64,000 nt of DNA from G963668605 sp963793625 (lineage in GTDB: Bacteria; Acidobacteriota; Terriglobia; Bryobacterales; Bryobacteraceae), in the NCBI GenBank assembly GCA_963793625.1, contig CAWCAT010000020.1, positions 186,001 to 250,000 of the forward strand. The letters run 5' to 3'. Shown piece by piece: positions 18,642 through 27,415 of the stretch; position 1 is the stretch's first letter, and the number at the start of each line of letters is the position of its first letter. Below the pieces are notes generated by a model that made no database searches, was not told where the DNA came from, and worked only from the letters and a program-made list of their open reading frames with translations. A program made the translations under genes and the position numbers.

Positions 18642-19958
18642 ATGGTCGAACAGCCTATAATCCTACTTCTGGTTCGTCTGGCCGTGGCCGCCTCGCTCGC
18701 TAGTATTCTGGCGAGATCGGGCGCATTCAAGCGCATGTTGATGCGCGAAGAACGCACCCTGATTCAGCGCCTGCAACTCGCCGGCGGACTCGCCGTGATC
18801 TTTTGCGCCGGCGTCGGCATGCGACTGGTGACACACGGTAGCTATCAGGCTGTTGACCTCGGTTTCGAGGGCAGCCTGCTGGCGGGCATTCTTGGCGGCT
18901 ACGTCACGGGTCTGTGTGCGGGCGTAATGATCGCGGTTCCGGGCATGCTGCATCACGAATATGTTTCGATGCCGCTGTTTGCCGGCGTGGGCGTACTCGG
19001 CGGATTGCTGCGGGACCTCGCGCCTTCGGTCGACGATATCTGGCGCTTCTCCCCGTTTCTCGATCTGAATATTTATCGCTTTTTTCGCAAGACAGAAGAT
19101 CAGGCGCGCACGATTTACCACTGGTTTTTCCTGGGAACGATTCTGTTTGCAGAGGCGATGCGCTGGGCTGTAAGTTATGTTTTCGAAGGCAAGTATTTCG
19201 TTTCGCCACACGATGGCATACCTGCTTCGGAGCCATGGCTGACCGTCGCGGTCTACGCCGGTACGCTGTTCGTAATTACGATTCCGTTGAAGGTGTGGAA
19301 TAACACACGCAATGAAATCAAGCTGGAAGCGCAGCAGCGACTGTTGACCGAGGCGCGCCTGGAAGCACTGCGGAGCCAGATCAATCCGCACTTTTTATTC
19401 AACACCTTGAATTCAGTAGCGTCGCTGATTCGTTCGAATCCGGAACGCGCGCGGACGATGGTCTATAAGCTCTCGAATATTCTGAGGCGTTTGCTGCGCC
19501 GGCACGATGACCTGAATCCGCTGCGTGAAGAACTCTCGTTTATTGACGATTATCTCGCGATTGAGATGGTGCGCTTCGGACCCAAGCTGCGCTTTGAAAA
19601 AGATGTCGCGCCGGATACAGTGGGCTGGTTGGTTCCAAGCATGCTCTTGCAACCGCTTGTGGAGAACAGTATCCGGCACGGATTGAGTTCCAAGATAGAA
19701 GGCGGTCTGATACGGATTCGAAGCTCAATCGTTGACGGGCGGCTACACCTTCTGGTAGAAGATGATGGCGTGGGTATTTCGGAAGTAAAGCTGGCTACGC
19801 TGTTTGAGCAGGGCATCGGAGTCAGTAACGTCAACCAGCGCTTGAAGTTGTTTTTCGGCAACGATTACCGATTATGGATCGACAGCAAGCCGGGCGAAGG
19901 CACGCGGACAGAGATACAGATTCCGGAGTTACAACCGCGTCTCGCCGCTGTATCCTAA
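18642..19958 (+). CDS. LytS/YehU-type sensor histidine kinase
   Basis: 438 residues. The N-terminal ~230 residues form a 5TM-LYT-type receptor domain (GSLLAGILGGYVTGLCAGVMIAVPG, MPLFAGVGVLGGLLRD; other helices on both sides). A short linker helix leads to the His_kinase domain with the phospho-accepting box QINPHFLFNTLNS and a GHKL ATPase (LLQPLVENSIRHGL, VEDDGVGIS, GIGVSNVNQRL). Such kinases usually pair with a LytTR response regulator encoded next door; none is present. A TATAAT at 18621-18626 could be its -10 box, giving a very short leader. Confidence 0.9.
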   Translation: MVEQPIILLLVRLAVAASLASILARSGAFKRMLMREERTLIQRLQLAGGLAVIFCAGVGMRLVTHGSYQAVDLGFEGSLLAGILGGYVTGLCAGVMIAVPGMLHHEYVSMPLFAGVGVLGGLLRDLAPSVDDIWRFSPFLDLNIYRFFRKTEDQARTIYHWFFLGTILFAEAMRWAVSYVFEGKYFVSPHDGIPASEPWLTVAVYAGTLFVITIPLKVWNNTRNEIKLEAQQRLLTEARLEALRSQINPHFLFNTLNSVASLIRSNPERARTMVYKLSNILRRLLRRHDDLNPLREELSFIDDYLAIEMVRFGPKLRFEKDVAPDTVGWLVPSMLLQPLVENSIRHGLSSKIEGGLIRIRSSIVDGRLHLLVEDDGVGISEVKLATLFEQGIGVSNVNQRLKLFFGNDYRLWIDSKPGEGTRTEIQIPELQPRLAAVS

Positions 19959-20034
19959 GGGGAAGACTGAGTGATTCCACCGAATGTCACTGAGAACATG
20001 GATCTGACGCGCAGGGACGTGGCACAGTGACGGA

Positions 20035-20679
20035 TTGCATAAAACGATCGCGGACCGGACGCGACGGATTTATGACCGCATGTCGTTCATCTATCCGGTT
20101 TCCACTTATTTGTTCCACTCCAAAGCGCACCACTGCGCATTGCAGGCAAGCGGCATCGAAGATGGAATGACAGTGCTGGAAGTTGCCACCGGATCCGGCG
20201 AAATGTTCCGACGCCTCATCAACGGCGAATCGCGGAGGGGCGACGGTTGGACTGGATCTTTCGCCCAACATGGCGGCGCGCACGCAAAGTCATGCACGCA
20301 GGAGTTTTCCGGATTCCAGCGCCGCATTGCCAGGCTGTTGACGCGCGGCAATATGCCGTTTCGCGATAACTCGTTCGATGCCGTCGTGTGCTGCTATCTG
20401 CTGGAATTGCTCTCATCGGAAGATATCGCCCAAACACTCCGCGAGGTTCAGCGCGTCCTGCGCAAAGGAAGAAATTTCACACTGGTGTGCATCGGACAGG
20501 ATGCGGATATTTTTAACCAGGCGTACCGCGTATGCGGAAAAGTGGCACCGGCGTTCTGGGGCCGGCAGGTAGAAAAGCGCGTCTGCACGATGGTCGAATC
20601 GTCAGGGCTGCGCATTTTTTCGGATCAGTTCGTGCGACAAGGATTCTATCCCTCGCGCGTGCTGGTCGCCCGCAAGTAA
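20035..20679 (+). CDS. UbiE/COQ5-like SAM methyltransferase (three cancelling frameshifts)
   Basis: A small class I methyltransferase of ~214 residues: motif I is VLEVATGSGEMFRRL and the later strand is FRDNSFDAVVCCYLLELLS, followed by LREVQRVLRKG. The start is taken as TTG 20035 but is uncertain. Between ~20235 and ~20346 the stated frame gives non-family sequence, while the +1 frame reads VGLDLSPNMAARTQSHARR, the expected motif II region. Three one-base insertions (near 20235, 20328 and 20346) would explain this; together they add one codon and restore the frame. The substrate is unknown. Confidence 0.6.
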   Translation: MHKTIADRTRRIYDRMSFIYPVSTYLFHSKAHHCALQASGIEDGMTVLEVATGSGEMFRRLINGESRRGDGWTGSFAQHGGAHAKSCTQEFSGFQRRIARLLTRGNMPFRDNSFDAVVCCYLLELLSSEDIAQTLREVQRVLRKGRNFTLVCIGQDADIFNQAYRVCGKVAPAFWGRQVEKRVCTMVESSGLRIFSDQFVRQGFYPSRVLVARK

Positions 20680-21733
20680 TGCGGCGACGCGAATTCATTC
20701 CACTTCTCATCGGCGGGCGCGTTTTCAGCCGCGCCTGTGCGCAATTCCTGGGGCATTTACCGCGGCGCCAACACACGTCCGACGATCAGCGCGGAAGACG
20801 TGCGCTACTTCGCTTCGCTGGGCGGAAACCTGCTGCGCGTGAACGGCAACTCGCGACCGCTGATGCGCAAAGAGCCGCCGTACGATTTAGACTCAGCTAA
20901 CTTCGAACTTCTCGACAGATCATCGATGCCGCAGAGAAATACGGCGTTGCGATTGTCGTCGATCCACACACGACGCCGGGCACCGAGAAAACCACGACCA
21001 CAAATCCGAAGGATCTCCTCTGGTCGGACTTCTCCTGGCATGAGCATCTGATCCGCTTATGGGATCACATTGCGCGGCGTTATAAAGACCGTGGCAAAGT
21101 CATTGCCGGTTACGATCTGCTTAACGAACCCGCGCTGCCCGAAGGAGGAAAGGCTGATACGCCCGCTGACTGGAATTTGCTCGTAAGCAAATTGGTCAAG
21201 GTGATTCGCGCGCAGGACAAAACGCACCCGATCATCATCGAACCACCAACGATACGGATGCCCAATGGGCAGTACATTAATCGCCTGAACGGAATGGCGT
21301 ATCTTGCGCCGCCGCCGGACGACAATGTGGTTTACAGTCCGCACATGTACGAGCCGCACGAGTTTACGCATCAGGGAGTACAAGGGCGGCCCGAGCCTGT
21401 TCCCTACCCTGGCGAGATTCGCGGTAAACGCTGGGATCGCGCAATGATCGAAGAAACTCTCGCCCCGGTGGCCGCATTCCAGAAAAAGGTGAACGCCCCG
21501 ATCTTCATGGGAGAATTCAGCGCGCCGCGCTGGAAGGGCGCAGAGGCGAACGCCTACCTGCGGGACGTCATCGAAATCTGTGAAACAACAACTGGAGTTG
21601 GGCGTACCACAGCTATCGCGAAGCCGACGTCTGGGATGCCGAGATGGACAACGAAGACCGTACTAAACGCGAACGCCTCGCGTCCACTCCGCGCCTGGAA
21701 CTGCTTAAAACCTTCTGGAAAAAGAATCATTGA
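20679..21733 (+). CDS. Glycoside hydrolase family 5 (cellulase-like), frame-disrupted
   Basis: Rebuilt as ~350 residues in three or four frame pieces: a signal region from ATG 20679 (MRRREFIPLLIGG), then NSWGIYRGANTRPTISAEDV after a shift near 20730, then IIDAAEKYGVAIVVDPHTTP after one near 20920, then AYHSYREADVWDAEMDNED after one near 21586, ending at TGA 21731-21733. The family is clear from YDLLNEPALPE, holding the acid/base Glu, and FMGEFSAP, holding the nucleophile Glu. It acts on beta-glucans or mannans outside the cytoplasm. As read it is untranslatable as one protein. Confidence 0.65.
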
Positions 21734-21751
21734 CGGCGCTTGATGTGTATG

Positions 21752-21778
21752 TTACAACTTACTTTAAGTAAGTTATAA
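21752..21778. promoter_or_regulatory. Palindromic operator candidate upstream of the membrane protein/XRE pair
   Basis: Perfect 9-bp arms AACTTACTT (21756-21764) and AAGTAAGTT (21766-21774) flank a single T. Adding TTAC on the left and ATAA on the right gives 13-bp arms with one mismatch. Beyond that, GTTAC (21751-21755) and GTAAC (21779-21783) also match. It lies 27 bases before the start codon of a membrane protein gene that overlaps an XRE-family regulator, so it is a natural autoregulatory binding site. Confidence 0.6.
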
Positions 21779-21800
21779 GTAACATCAAGGAGAATCGCCG

Positions 21801-22201
21801 ATGCCGGTACTTGAGAAACAGGCGTGGTTTCTGTTGTCAGTTGTCGCTGATTACCATAGCCGCATACTTTACCTTTGTCGCTTCGGCGGGTTCGTTCCGG
21901 CCACCGGTGCCAGTTTCGCCCTGTTAGGGTTGACTGGACTCCCCGCGCTCCGCCGCAAGAAAAAGCTTGTGGATGAGCGTGACAGCGAGATCGCTAATAA
22001 GGCGGATCTGGTCGGTTATCGCGTGTTCTGGCTGGCCTTCGTTGCCGTGCCCATGGTGATCGGATTCCGCATGGGTTGGGACAACGTGATACTCGTGCCA
22101 CCTGGACGCTCACCCTGGTTCTGTATTTCGCTTTCGCCTTGGTCATCGGGATCCGGGCGCTGACCACTATCGTGTTGTACCGCAAAGCAAGCCATGCCTG
22201 A
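21801..22201 (+). CDS. Small membrane protein paired with an XRE regulator (frame-disrupted)
   Basis: About 133 residues when rebuilt, from ATG 21801 (AGGAG 8 bases upstream) to TGA 22199-22201. Hydrophobic segments are AAYFTFVASAG (read in the alternative frame between ~21845 and ~21893), FVPATGASFALLGLTGL, YRVFWLAFVAVPMVIGF and, after a shift near 22096, TLTLVLYFAFALVIGIR. This gives probably four helices, with a charged loop (RRKKKLVDERDSEIANKADL). It overlaps the XRE gene by 8 bases. The pairing of a small integral membrane protein with a short HTH protein is a recurrent two-gene unit; the function is not known to me. Confidence 0.55.
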
Positions 22202-22410
22202 GCAGGAGATCAGAAACAACATCCGGCGGCTGCGCTTCGAGCGCGGCGAGATGACTCAGGAGCAACTCGCCAAACTTTCCGACGTGACACGCCACACCAT
22301 TATGGCGCTGGAAGCCGGCAAGTATTTACCTTCACTGCTGCTGGCATTTCCGCATAGCCCAAGCTTTTCAAGTTCCCATCGAGCAGGTTTTTGAGTACGA
22401 CGGAAAATAA
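22194..22410 (+). CDS. XRE-family (Cro/C1-type) transcriptional regulator (frameshifted)
   Basis: A ~71-residue HTH protein. The helix-turn-helix is NNIRRLRFERGEMTQEQLAK plus LSDVTRHTIMALEAGKYLPS. A one-base insertion near 22348 (run of C) throws the frame off; the +1 frame continues RIAQAFQVPIEQVFEYDGK and stops at TAA 22408-22410, which is the usual ending of this short family. It is translationally coupled to the membrane protein gene and probably controls the palindrome at 21752-21778. It ends only 68 bases before imuA. Confidence 0.75.
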
Positions 22411-22463
22411 AGCGGCCCTCTACTTGCACCATTTCGCCGAGGGGTGTACCCTTGTTTTTAGGC

Positions 22464-22478
22464 GAACAAAGGGCGAAC
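22464..22478 (+). promoter_or_regulatory. GAAC-N7-GAAC, LexA-type (SOS) box candidate
   Basis: GAAC at 22464-22467 and GAAC at 22475-22478 are separated by exactly 7 bases and abut the imuA ATG (22479). This is the reverse complement of the GTTC-N7-GTTC direct repeat known as the LexA box of Alphaproteobacteria. A weak promoter (TTGCAC near 22424, TACCCT near 22448) would place the box across the transcription start. Presence before imuA, a classic SOS target, makes it persuasive, but use of this motif in this lineage is inference. Confidence 0.5.
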
Positions 22479-24311
22479 ATGCAGGCCGCGGTACTCAAAG
22501 CAAATCATCCGTTTTTTCTTCGGAAGACAGCGCCGGACATGCTGCTCAGCGGCGCGCCGGAGGTGGATCGAGTTGCCGGCGGATTTCCGCGCGGGGGGAT
22601 TACGGAGATCTGCGGAAAGACCTCTTCCGGGCGCACATCCCTTTTGTTATCAGCGCTGGCGGCAGCCACTTCTGGAGGAGAAGTGTGCGCCTGCGTCGAT
22701 ACCAATGACACGTTCCATCCGGCTTCCGCTGCTGCCGCGGGAGTCGATCTGGAGCGTCTGCTGTGGGTCCGCTGCGGCGGGAATCCGGAGCATGCCCTGA
22801 AATGCACGGACCTGCTGGTGCAGGCCGGCGGTTTTGGGCTCATCGCCTTTGATCTTGCCGATGTGCAGCCTGAAGTTGCACGCCGGATTCCGATTTCGTC
22901 GTGGTTCCGGCTGCGTCGTGCGATTGAACCGACGCGCACCGTACTGGTGCTGCTGGAACAACTGGCCAACGCCCGCACGGCAGCATCGCTTGTTCTCGAA
23001 ATGAAGGCAGGCCAGGCCGATTGGTCCGGCACACCGCGTGTCTCACAACTGCTCCGAGGAGCGACGCATGAAGCGAGTTTGCGCAAGCCCGTAGGCTCAG
23101 AGGTGGCGAATGTACGCCTGTCTGCACGTTCCGAATATCCCGCTGCGCTTGAGTGCGCCGAGGAGTTTTCGCCGATGATCGAGCGTGTTGCTGCGGACAC
23201 GGCGATTCTCGACATCAGCGGTCTGGATCTGTTGATGGGTTCGCCGCGCGACATCGCGAAGTCGATGCGGTGCCGCAGTGGAGAGATTGCGCGCGTTGCT
23301 GTGGCAAATAATCCGGATGCCGCTCTGCATGCAGCGCGTGGATTCGAAGGTGTCACGGTGATTCCGCCGGGCCGCGAAGCCGAGGCTTTGGCACCGTTGC
23401 CGCTCACGCTGTTGACGCAGGATCCGAAATTACTCGAAACGTTTATCCACTGGGGTCTGCGGAGTTTTCGCGATCTTGCGGCACTGCCCGAGCAAGGCTT
23501 GGCCGAACGGCTCGGGGCAGAAGGTGTGCGGCTGCGCATGCTGGCGCGCGGAGAAACGTCGCGTCCTCTGCGACTCGACAAAACCGATTCGAATTTCGAA
23601 GAGAGCATGGAACTGGAGCATCCGCTCAAGCTGCTGGAGCCACTTTCGTTTCTGCTTTCGCGCCAACTCAACGACATCTGCGCGCGTCTGCAATCACACG
23701 GACTGGCCACCAGCGAAGTCCATCTCACGCTGAATAGCGAAACGCGCATCTATCGGCCGCCGGTACCGATGCGCGACGCTCGCGCGTTTCTCAAACTGAT
23801 GCAACTGGATCTGGCGGGAACGCCGCCGCGCGAGCCGGTGACACGGCTCTCGATCAAGGCCGAGCCGAGCGATCCACGCAGCGTGCAGTCCGGTTTGTTT
23901 CTGCCGCCCACACCAGCGATGGAAAAACTCGAAATCACGGTGGCACGCATCGCCAATATTGTCGGTAAAAATAACGTTGGAATTCCGGAAGTTTTGAATA
24001 CACACAGGCCCGATGCGTTCGTGCTGAGGCCAACAAAATATTTAGCCACTGGAGAACACAGGGGCACACAGATAAAAGAAAGCAACGCTCTTTCGCTGCG
24101 TATGTATCGTCCGCCCAAACCGTTGGACCTGGCTCGCGTCAGTCACAAGATTATCCGAATGGCCGGCCCATGGCGCAGTTCCGGCGACTGGTGGACCAGC
24201 GATCCGTGGAATCGCGATGAGTACGACGTCGCGATGGACAATGGCGCGCTTTACAGGATTTTTCAGAACCGTAAAACGCGGCAATGGTTTTTCGAAGGCA
24301 GCTACGATTGA
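22479..24311 (+). CDS. imuA-imuB: ImuA-ImuB in one frame (RecA-like mutasome protein joined to Y-family-like protein)
   Basis: One open frame of 610 residues from ATG 22479 (TTG 22452 is in frame but less likely). Residues 1-~205 are ImuA: VDRVAGGFPRGGITEICG and GKTSSGRTSLLL, a RecA-like Walker A with Arg in place of Lys. The rest is ImuB, an inactive Y-family polymerase relative that recruits DnaE2 and the clamp: LECAEEFSPMIE, AILDISGLDLL, LPLTLLTQDP, and RMYRPPKPLDL to the end. The normal ImuB start (MYACLHVPN, ATG 23110) is visible in another frame, and ~60 residues after it are missing, so the fusion probably comes from a deletion. It overlaps dnaE2 by 1 base (TGATG). Confidence 0.85.
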   Translation: MQAAVLKANHPFFLRKTAPDMLLSGAPEVDRVAGGFPRGGITEICGKTSSGRTSLLLSALAAATSGGEVCACVDTNDTFHPASAAAAGVDLERLLWVRCGGNPEHALKCTDLLVQAGGFGLIAFDLADVQPEVARRIPISSWFRLRRAIEPTRTVLVLLEQLANARTAASLVLEMKAGQADWSGTPRVSQLLRGATHEASLRKPVGSEVANVRLSARSEYPAALECAEEFSPMIERVAADTAILDISGLDLLMGSPRDIAKSMRCRSGEIARVAVANNPDAALHAARGFEGVTVIPPGREAEALAPLPLTLLTQDPKLLETFIHWGLRSFRDLAALPEQGLAERLGAEGVRLRMLARGETSRPLRLDKTDSNFEESMELEHPLKLLEPLSFLLSRQLNDICARLQSHGLATSEVHLTLNSETRIYRPPVPMRDARAFLKLMQLDLAGTPPREPVTRLSIKAEPSDPRSVQSGLFLPPTPAMEKLEITVARIANIVGKNNVGIPEVLNTHRPDAFVLRPTKYLATGEHRGTQIKESNALSLRMYRPPKPLDLARVSHKIIRMAGPWRSSGDWWTSDPWNRDEYDVAMDNGALYRIFQNRKTRQWFFEGSYD

Positions 24312-27300
24312 TGTACATCGAACTGCACACACGTTCAGCTTTCAGTTTTCTGGAGGGCGCTTCCCTGCCTGAGGATCTGATCGCGCGTGCGTCCGAACTT
24401 GGCTACCCTGCGCTGGGCCTGGCGGATCGCGATGGCTTTTACGGCGCGCCGCGCTTCCACATGGCCGCGAAGAAGGCCGGGTTGCAATCGCACATCGGCG
24501 CGGAACTCAGCACGCACGAAGGCCAGCGTCTGGCGTTTCTGGTTCGTACGCGTAGTGGGTATCAGAATCTCTGCAAACTGATCACGCGCATGAAACTGCG
24601 CTCGCCCAAGGGCGAAGGTTCGGTCGCATTTGAGGAGCTTGAGGAGTTCGCAGAAGGACTGGTGTGCCTGACAGGCGCGCATTTCGAAATCGCGGAACAA
24701 CTCGCGCGCATTTATGGACGCGAGAATGTCTATGTCGAATTGCAGCGACATCACCATCGCGAGGAAGAAGCGCGCAATCAGGCTGCTGTTGAAACCGCGA
24801 GGCGACTGGGTCTTGCGCTGCTTGCGACCAACGGTGTCGCGTATGCGACGGCTGATGATCGTGAACTGCTCGACGTGCTGACTGCGATTCGCAATCACGT
24901 CACGATCGAAGAGGCTGGCCGTTTGCTTTCGATGAATAGTGAGCGGTACTTGAAATCGCCCGCGGAAATGGAGCGTCTGTTTGCAGATTTGCCGGAGGCC
25001 ATCGCCAACACGGAAGAACTCGCGGCACGGTTTGGATTTTTCACTCGAAGACCTCGGCTACGAATTTCCGCGCTACCCCGTTCCGAATGGCGGCACAATG
25101 GCAGAGTTTTTGCGGGAACGCGCGCATGAGGGCATGCTGCGCCGCTACGGTCCGAACAATCAACGCGCCCGCGAGCAGATGGAACGCGAACTCGAATTGA
25201 TCACGAAGCTGCATCTGGAAGGTTATTTCCTGATCGTTTGGGACTGGTGGAGTTCTGCCGGCGCGAAGGAATTCTTGTACAGGGACGCGGTTCGGCCGCC
25301 AACAGCGCCGTGTGTTATTCCCTCGGCATCACTGCGGTGGACCCCGTCGGCATGGATCTGCTGTTTGAACGCTTTCTCACGGAAGAGCGTGATGAGTGGC
25401 CCGACATCGATCTCGATCTACCCAGCGGCGATCAACGTGAGCGCGTCATTCAATACGTCTACAAACTCTATGGACAGCACGGGGCGGCGATGACGGCCAA
25501 CGTGATTACTTATCGCGGGCGCTCCGCAGCACGTGAGGTCGGGAAGGTGCTCGGGTTCGACGAAGCATCGCTTGCACGCCTTTCGAGTCTCGTCCGCGCC
25601 TGGGAATGGAAGGACCCGCAGGACACGCATGAGCGCCGTTTTCAGGAGGCCGGCTTCGATTTGCGAACGCCGAAGATCAGGAAATTTCTGGACCTTTATC
25701 TGGCAATTCAGGATTTGCCGCGGCATCTGGGCCAGCACTCCGGCGGCATGGTTGATGTGCCAGGGACAACTGGATTCGGTGGTGCCGCTGGAACCCGCTA
25801 CGATGCCGGGGCGAGTCGTCGTGCAGTGGGACAAGGACGACTGCGCGGACCTGAAAATCATCAAGGTGGATTTACTAGGGCTGGGCATGATGGCCGTGCT
25901 CGAAGAATCACTGGTGCATATCCGCGATTCGTATGGTGAAGAAGTCGATCTGGCGCACCTGCCGCAGGACGATCCGGCCAGTTATCGAACGCTGCAGCAA
26001 CGCCGACACGATCGGCATGTTCCAGGTGGAGAGCCGCGCGCAGATGGCCGCATTGCCGCGCCTGCGGCCGCGCAATTTTTACGACATCGTGGTGGAGGTG
26101 GGCATCATCCGGCCCGGTCCGATTGTCGGAAAAATGGTGCACCCGTACATACGCCGGCGACAGGGAAGAAGAGCCGCCCGATTGCCTGCATCCCTCGCTG
26201 GAGACCGTGCTAAAGCGCACGCTCGGCGTTCCATTATTTCAGGAACAATTACTGCGCATGGCAATGATCGCCGCCGGATTTTCGGGTGGTGAAGCGGAAG
26301 AATTGCGCCGCGCGTTCTGGCTTCAAACGATCGGAAAAGCGAATGAAAGAGGTGGAGGTAAAACTGCGTCGCGGCATGGAGCGCAACGGCATCACGGGCA
26401 CCACGCAGGACACCATCGTGCAATCGATCACATCATTTGCGCTGTACGGATTTCCGGAATCGCACGCCGCAAGTTTTGCGCTGCTCGCATATGCGAGCGC
26501 GTATTTGAAATGCCACTACCTCGCCGCGTTCACCGCCGCGCTACTGAACAATCAGCCGATGGGCTTCTATCATCCTTCGACCATCGTCAAGGATGCGCAA
26601 CGTCACGGATTGCGCTTTCTACCAATTGATGTGAACCGCTCCGAGTGGAAGTGCACTCTGGAGAATGGCTCGCTGCGTCTGGGGCTGAACTACATGCGTG
26701 GACTGCGCAGTGAGCATGGACAGGCGATTGCGGCGCGAAAACCTTATGCGTCCATCGACGACCTGGTTCGCCGTGTACCGGAATTGCAGAAGGATGAAAT
26801 TTCTAATCTCGCGGCCGCTGGTGCGCTTAATGGTCTGGCACGCCATCGGCGCGATGCTCTGTGGGAGGCCGAACGTGCGACGCGGCCTGCTGGGCCGTTG
26901 TTCGAAGAACTGCCCGCGAGCGAACCGCAATCGCCGCTTGCCGTAATGACTGCGGAAGAGCGCGTCTGCGCGGATTATCGCGGTGCGGGCCTCACTATCG
27001 GGCGTCATCCGATGGGACATCGCCGCGAGGAATGGACTCGCATGGGCATTGCGCCGCGCTTCTGAGCTCCGCAATGTTCCGCATGGCCGGACAGTGCGCG
27101 TAGCGGGATCGGTGATTGTGCGCCAGCGCCCCGGCACTGCGAAAGGCTTCGTCTTTCTCAGCCTGGAAGACGAGACCGGCATCGCCAATATTATTGTTCC
27201 GCCGGATATTTTCGAGACCTATTGCAAGGTGCTGGTCGATGAACCATACGTGTTGGTTGAGGGTGCAATGCAACATCTCGACGGGGCTTTGTCGGTCCGC

Positions 27301-27363
27301 GCAGAGAAAGTTTCACGACTGCCCGCGCCCGACACCGGCAGCGTGTCGCATGATTTCCATTGA
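24311..27363 (+). CDS. dnaE2: Error-prone DNA polymerase III alpha subunit DnaE2 (frame-disrupted)
   Basis: About 1,010 residues when rebuilt; catalytic polymerase of the ImuA/ImuB/DnaE2 lesion-bypass mutasome. It runs from the PHP domain (MYIELHTRSAFSFLEGASLP) through the catalytic palm (LVQGRGSAANSAVCYSLG; WPDIDLDLPSG carrying catalytic Asp residues) and HLGQHSGGM to the OB-fold end (VRVAGSVIVRQRPGTAKGF) and the typical terminus SHDFH. The frame breaks near 25038, 25233, 25754, 25999, 26163, 26316 and 27058, by both gains and losses of one base, and family sequence resumes each time. It overlaps imuB by one base and is followed by nfo. Confidence 0.85.
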
Positions 27364-27415
27364 AATACGCAGCCTGAACGCGAGAAAATGGTTTCGCGTT
27401 GTTTCTTGGGGGATT

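Noticed and set aside
21752..21783. Palindrome as transcription terminator of the GH5 gene
   Set aside because: The stem is AT-rich with a one-base loop and no T-run after it; its position before a start codon fits an operator better.
22505..23749. 414-residue Ser/Arg-rich frame on the minus strand
   Set aside because: Antisense to imuA-imuB, low complexity, no recognisable domain.
24311..27363. Programmed ribosomal frameshifting in dnaE2
   Set aside because: Seven sites with mixed directions and no consistent slippery sequence or stem-loop; programmed shifts use one defined site.
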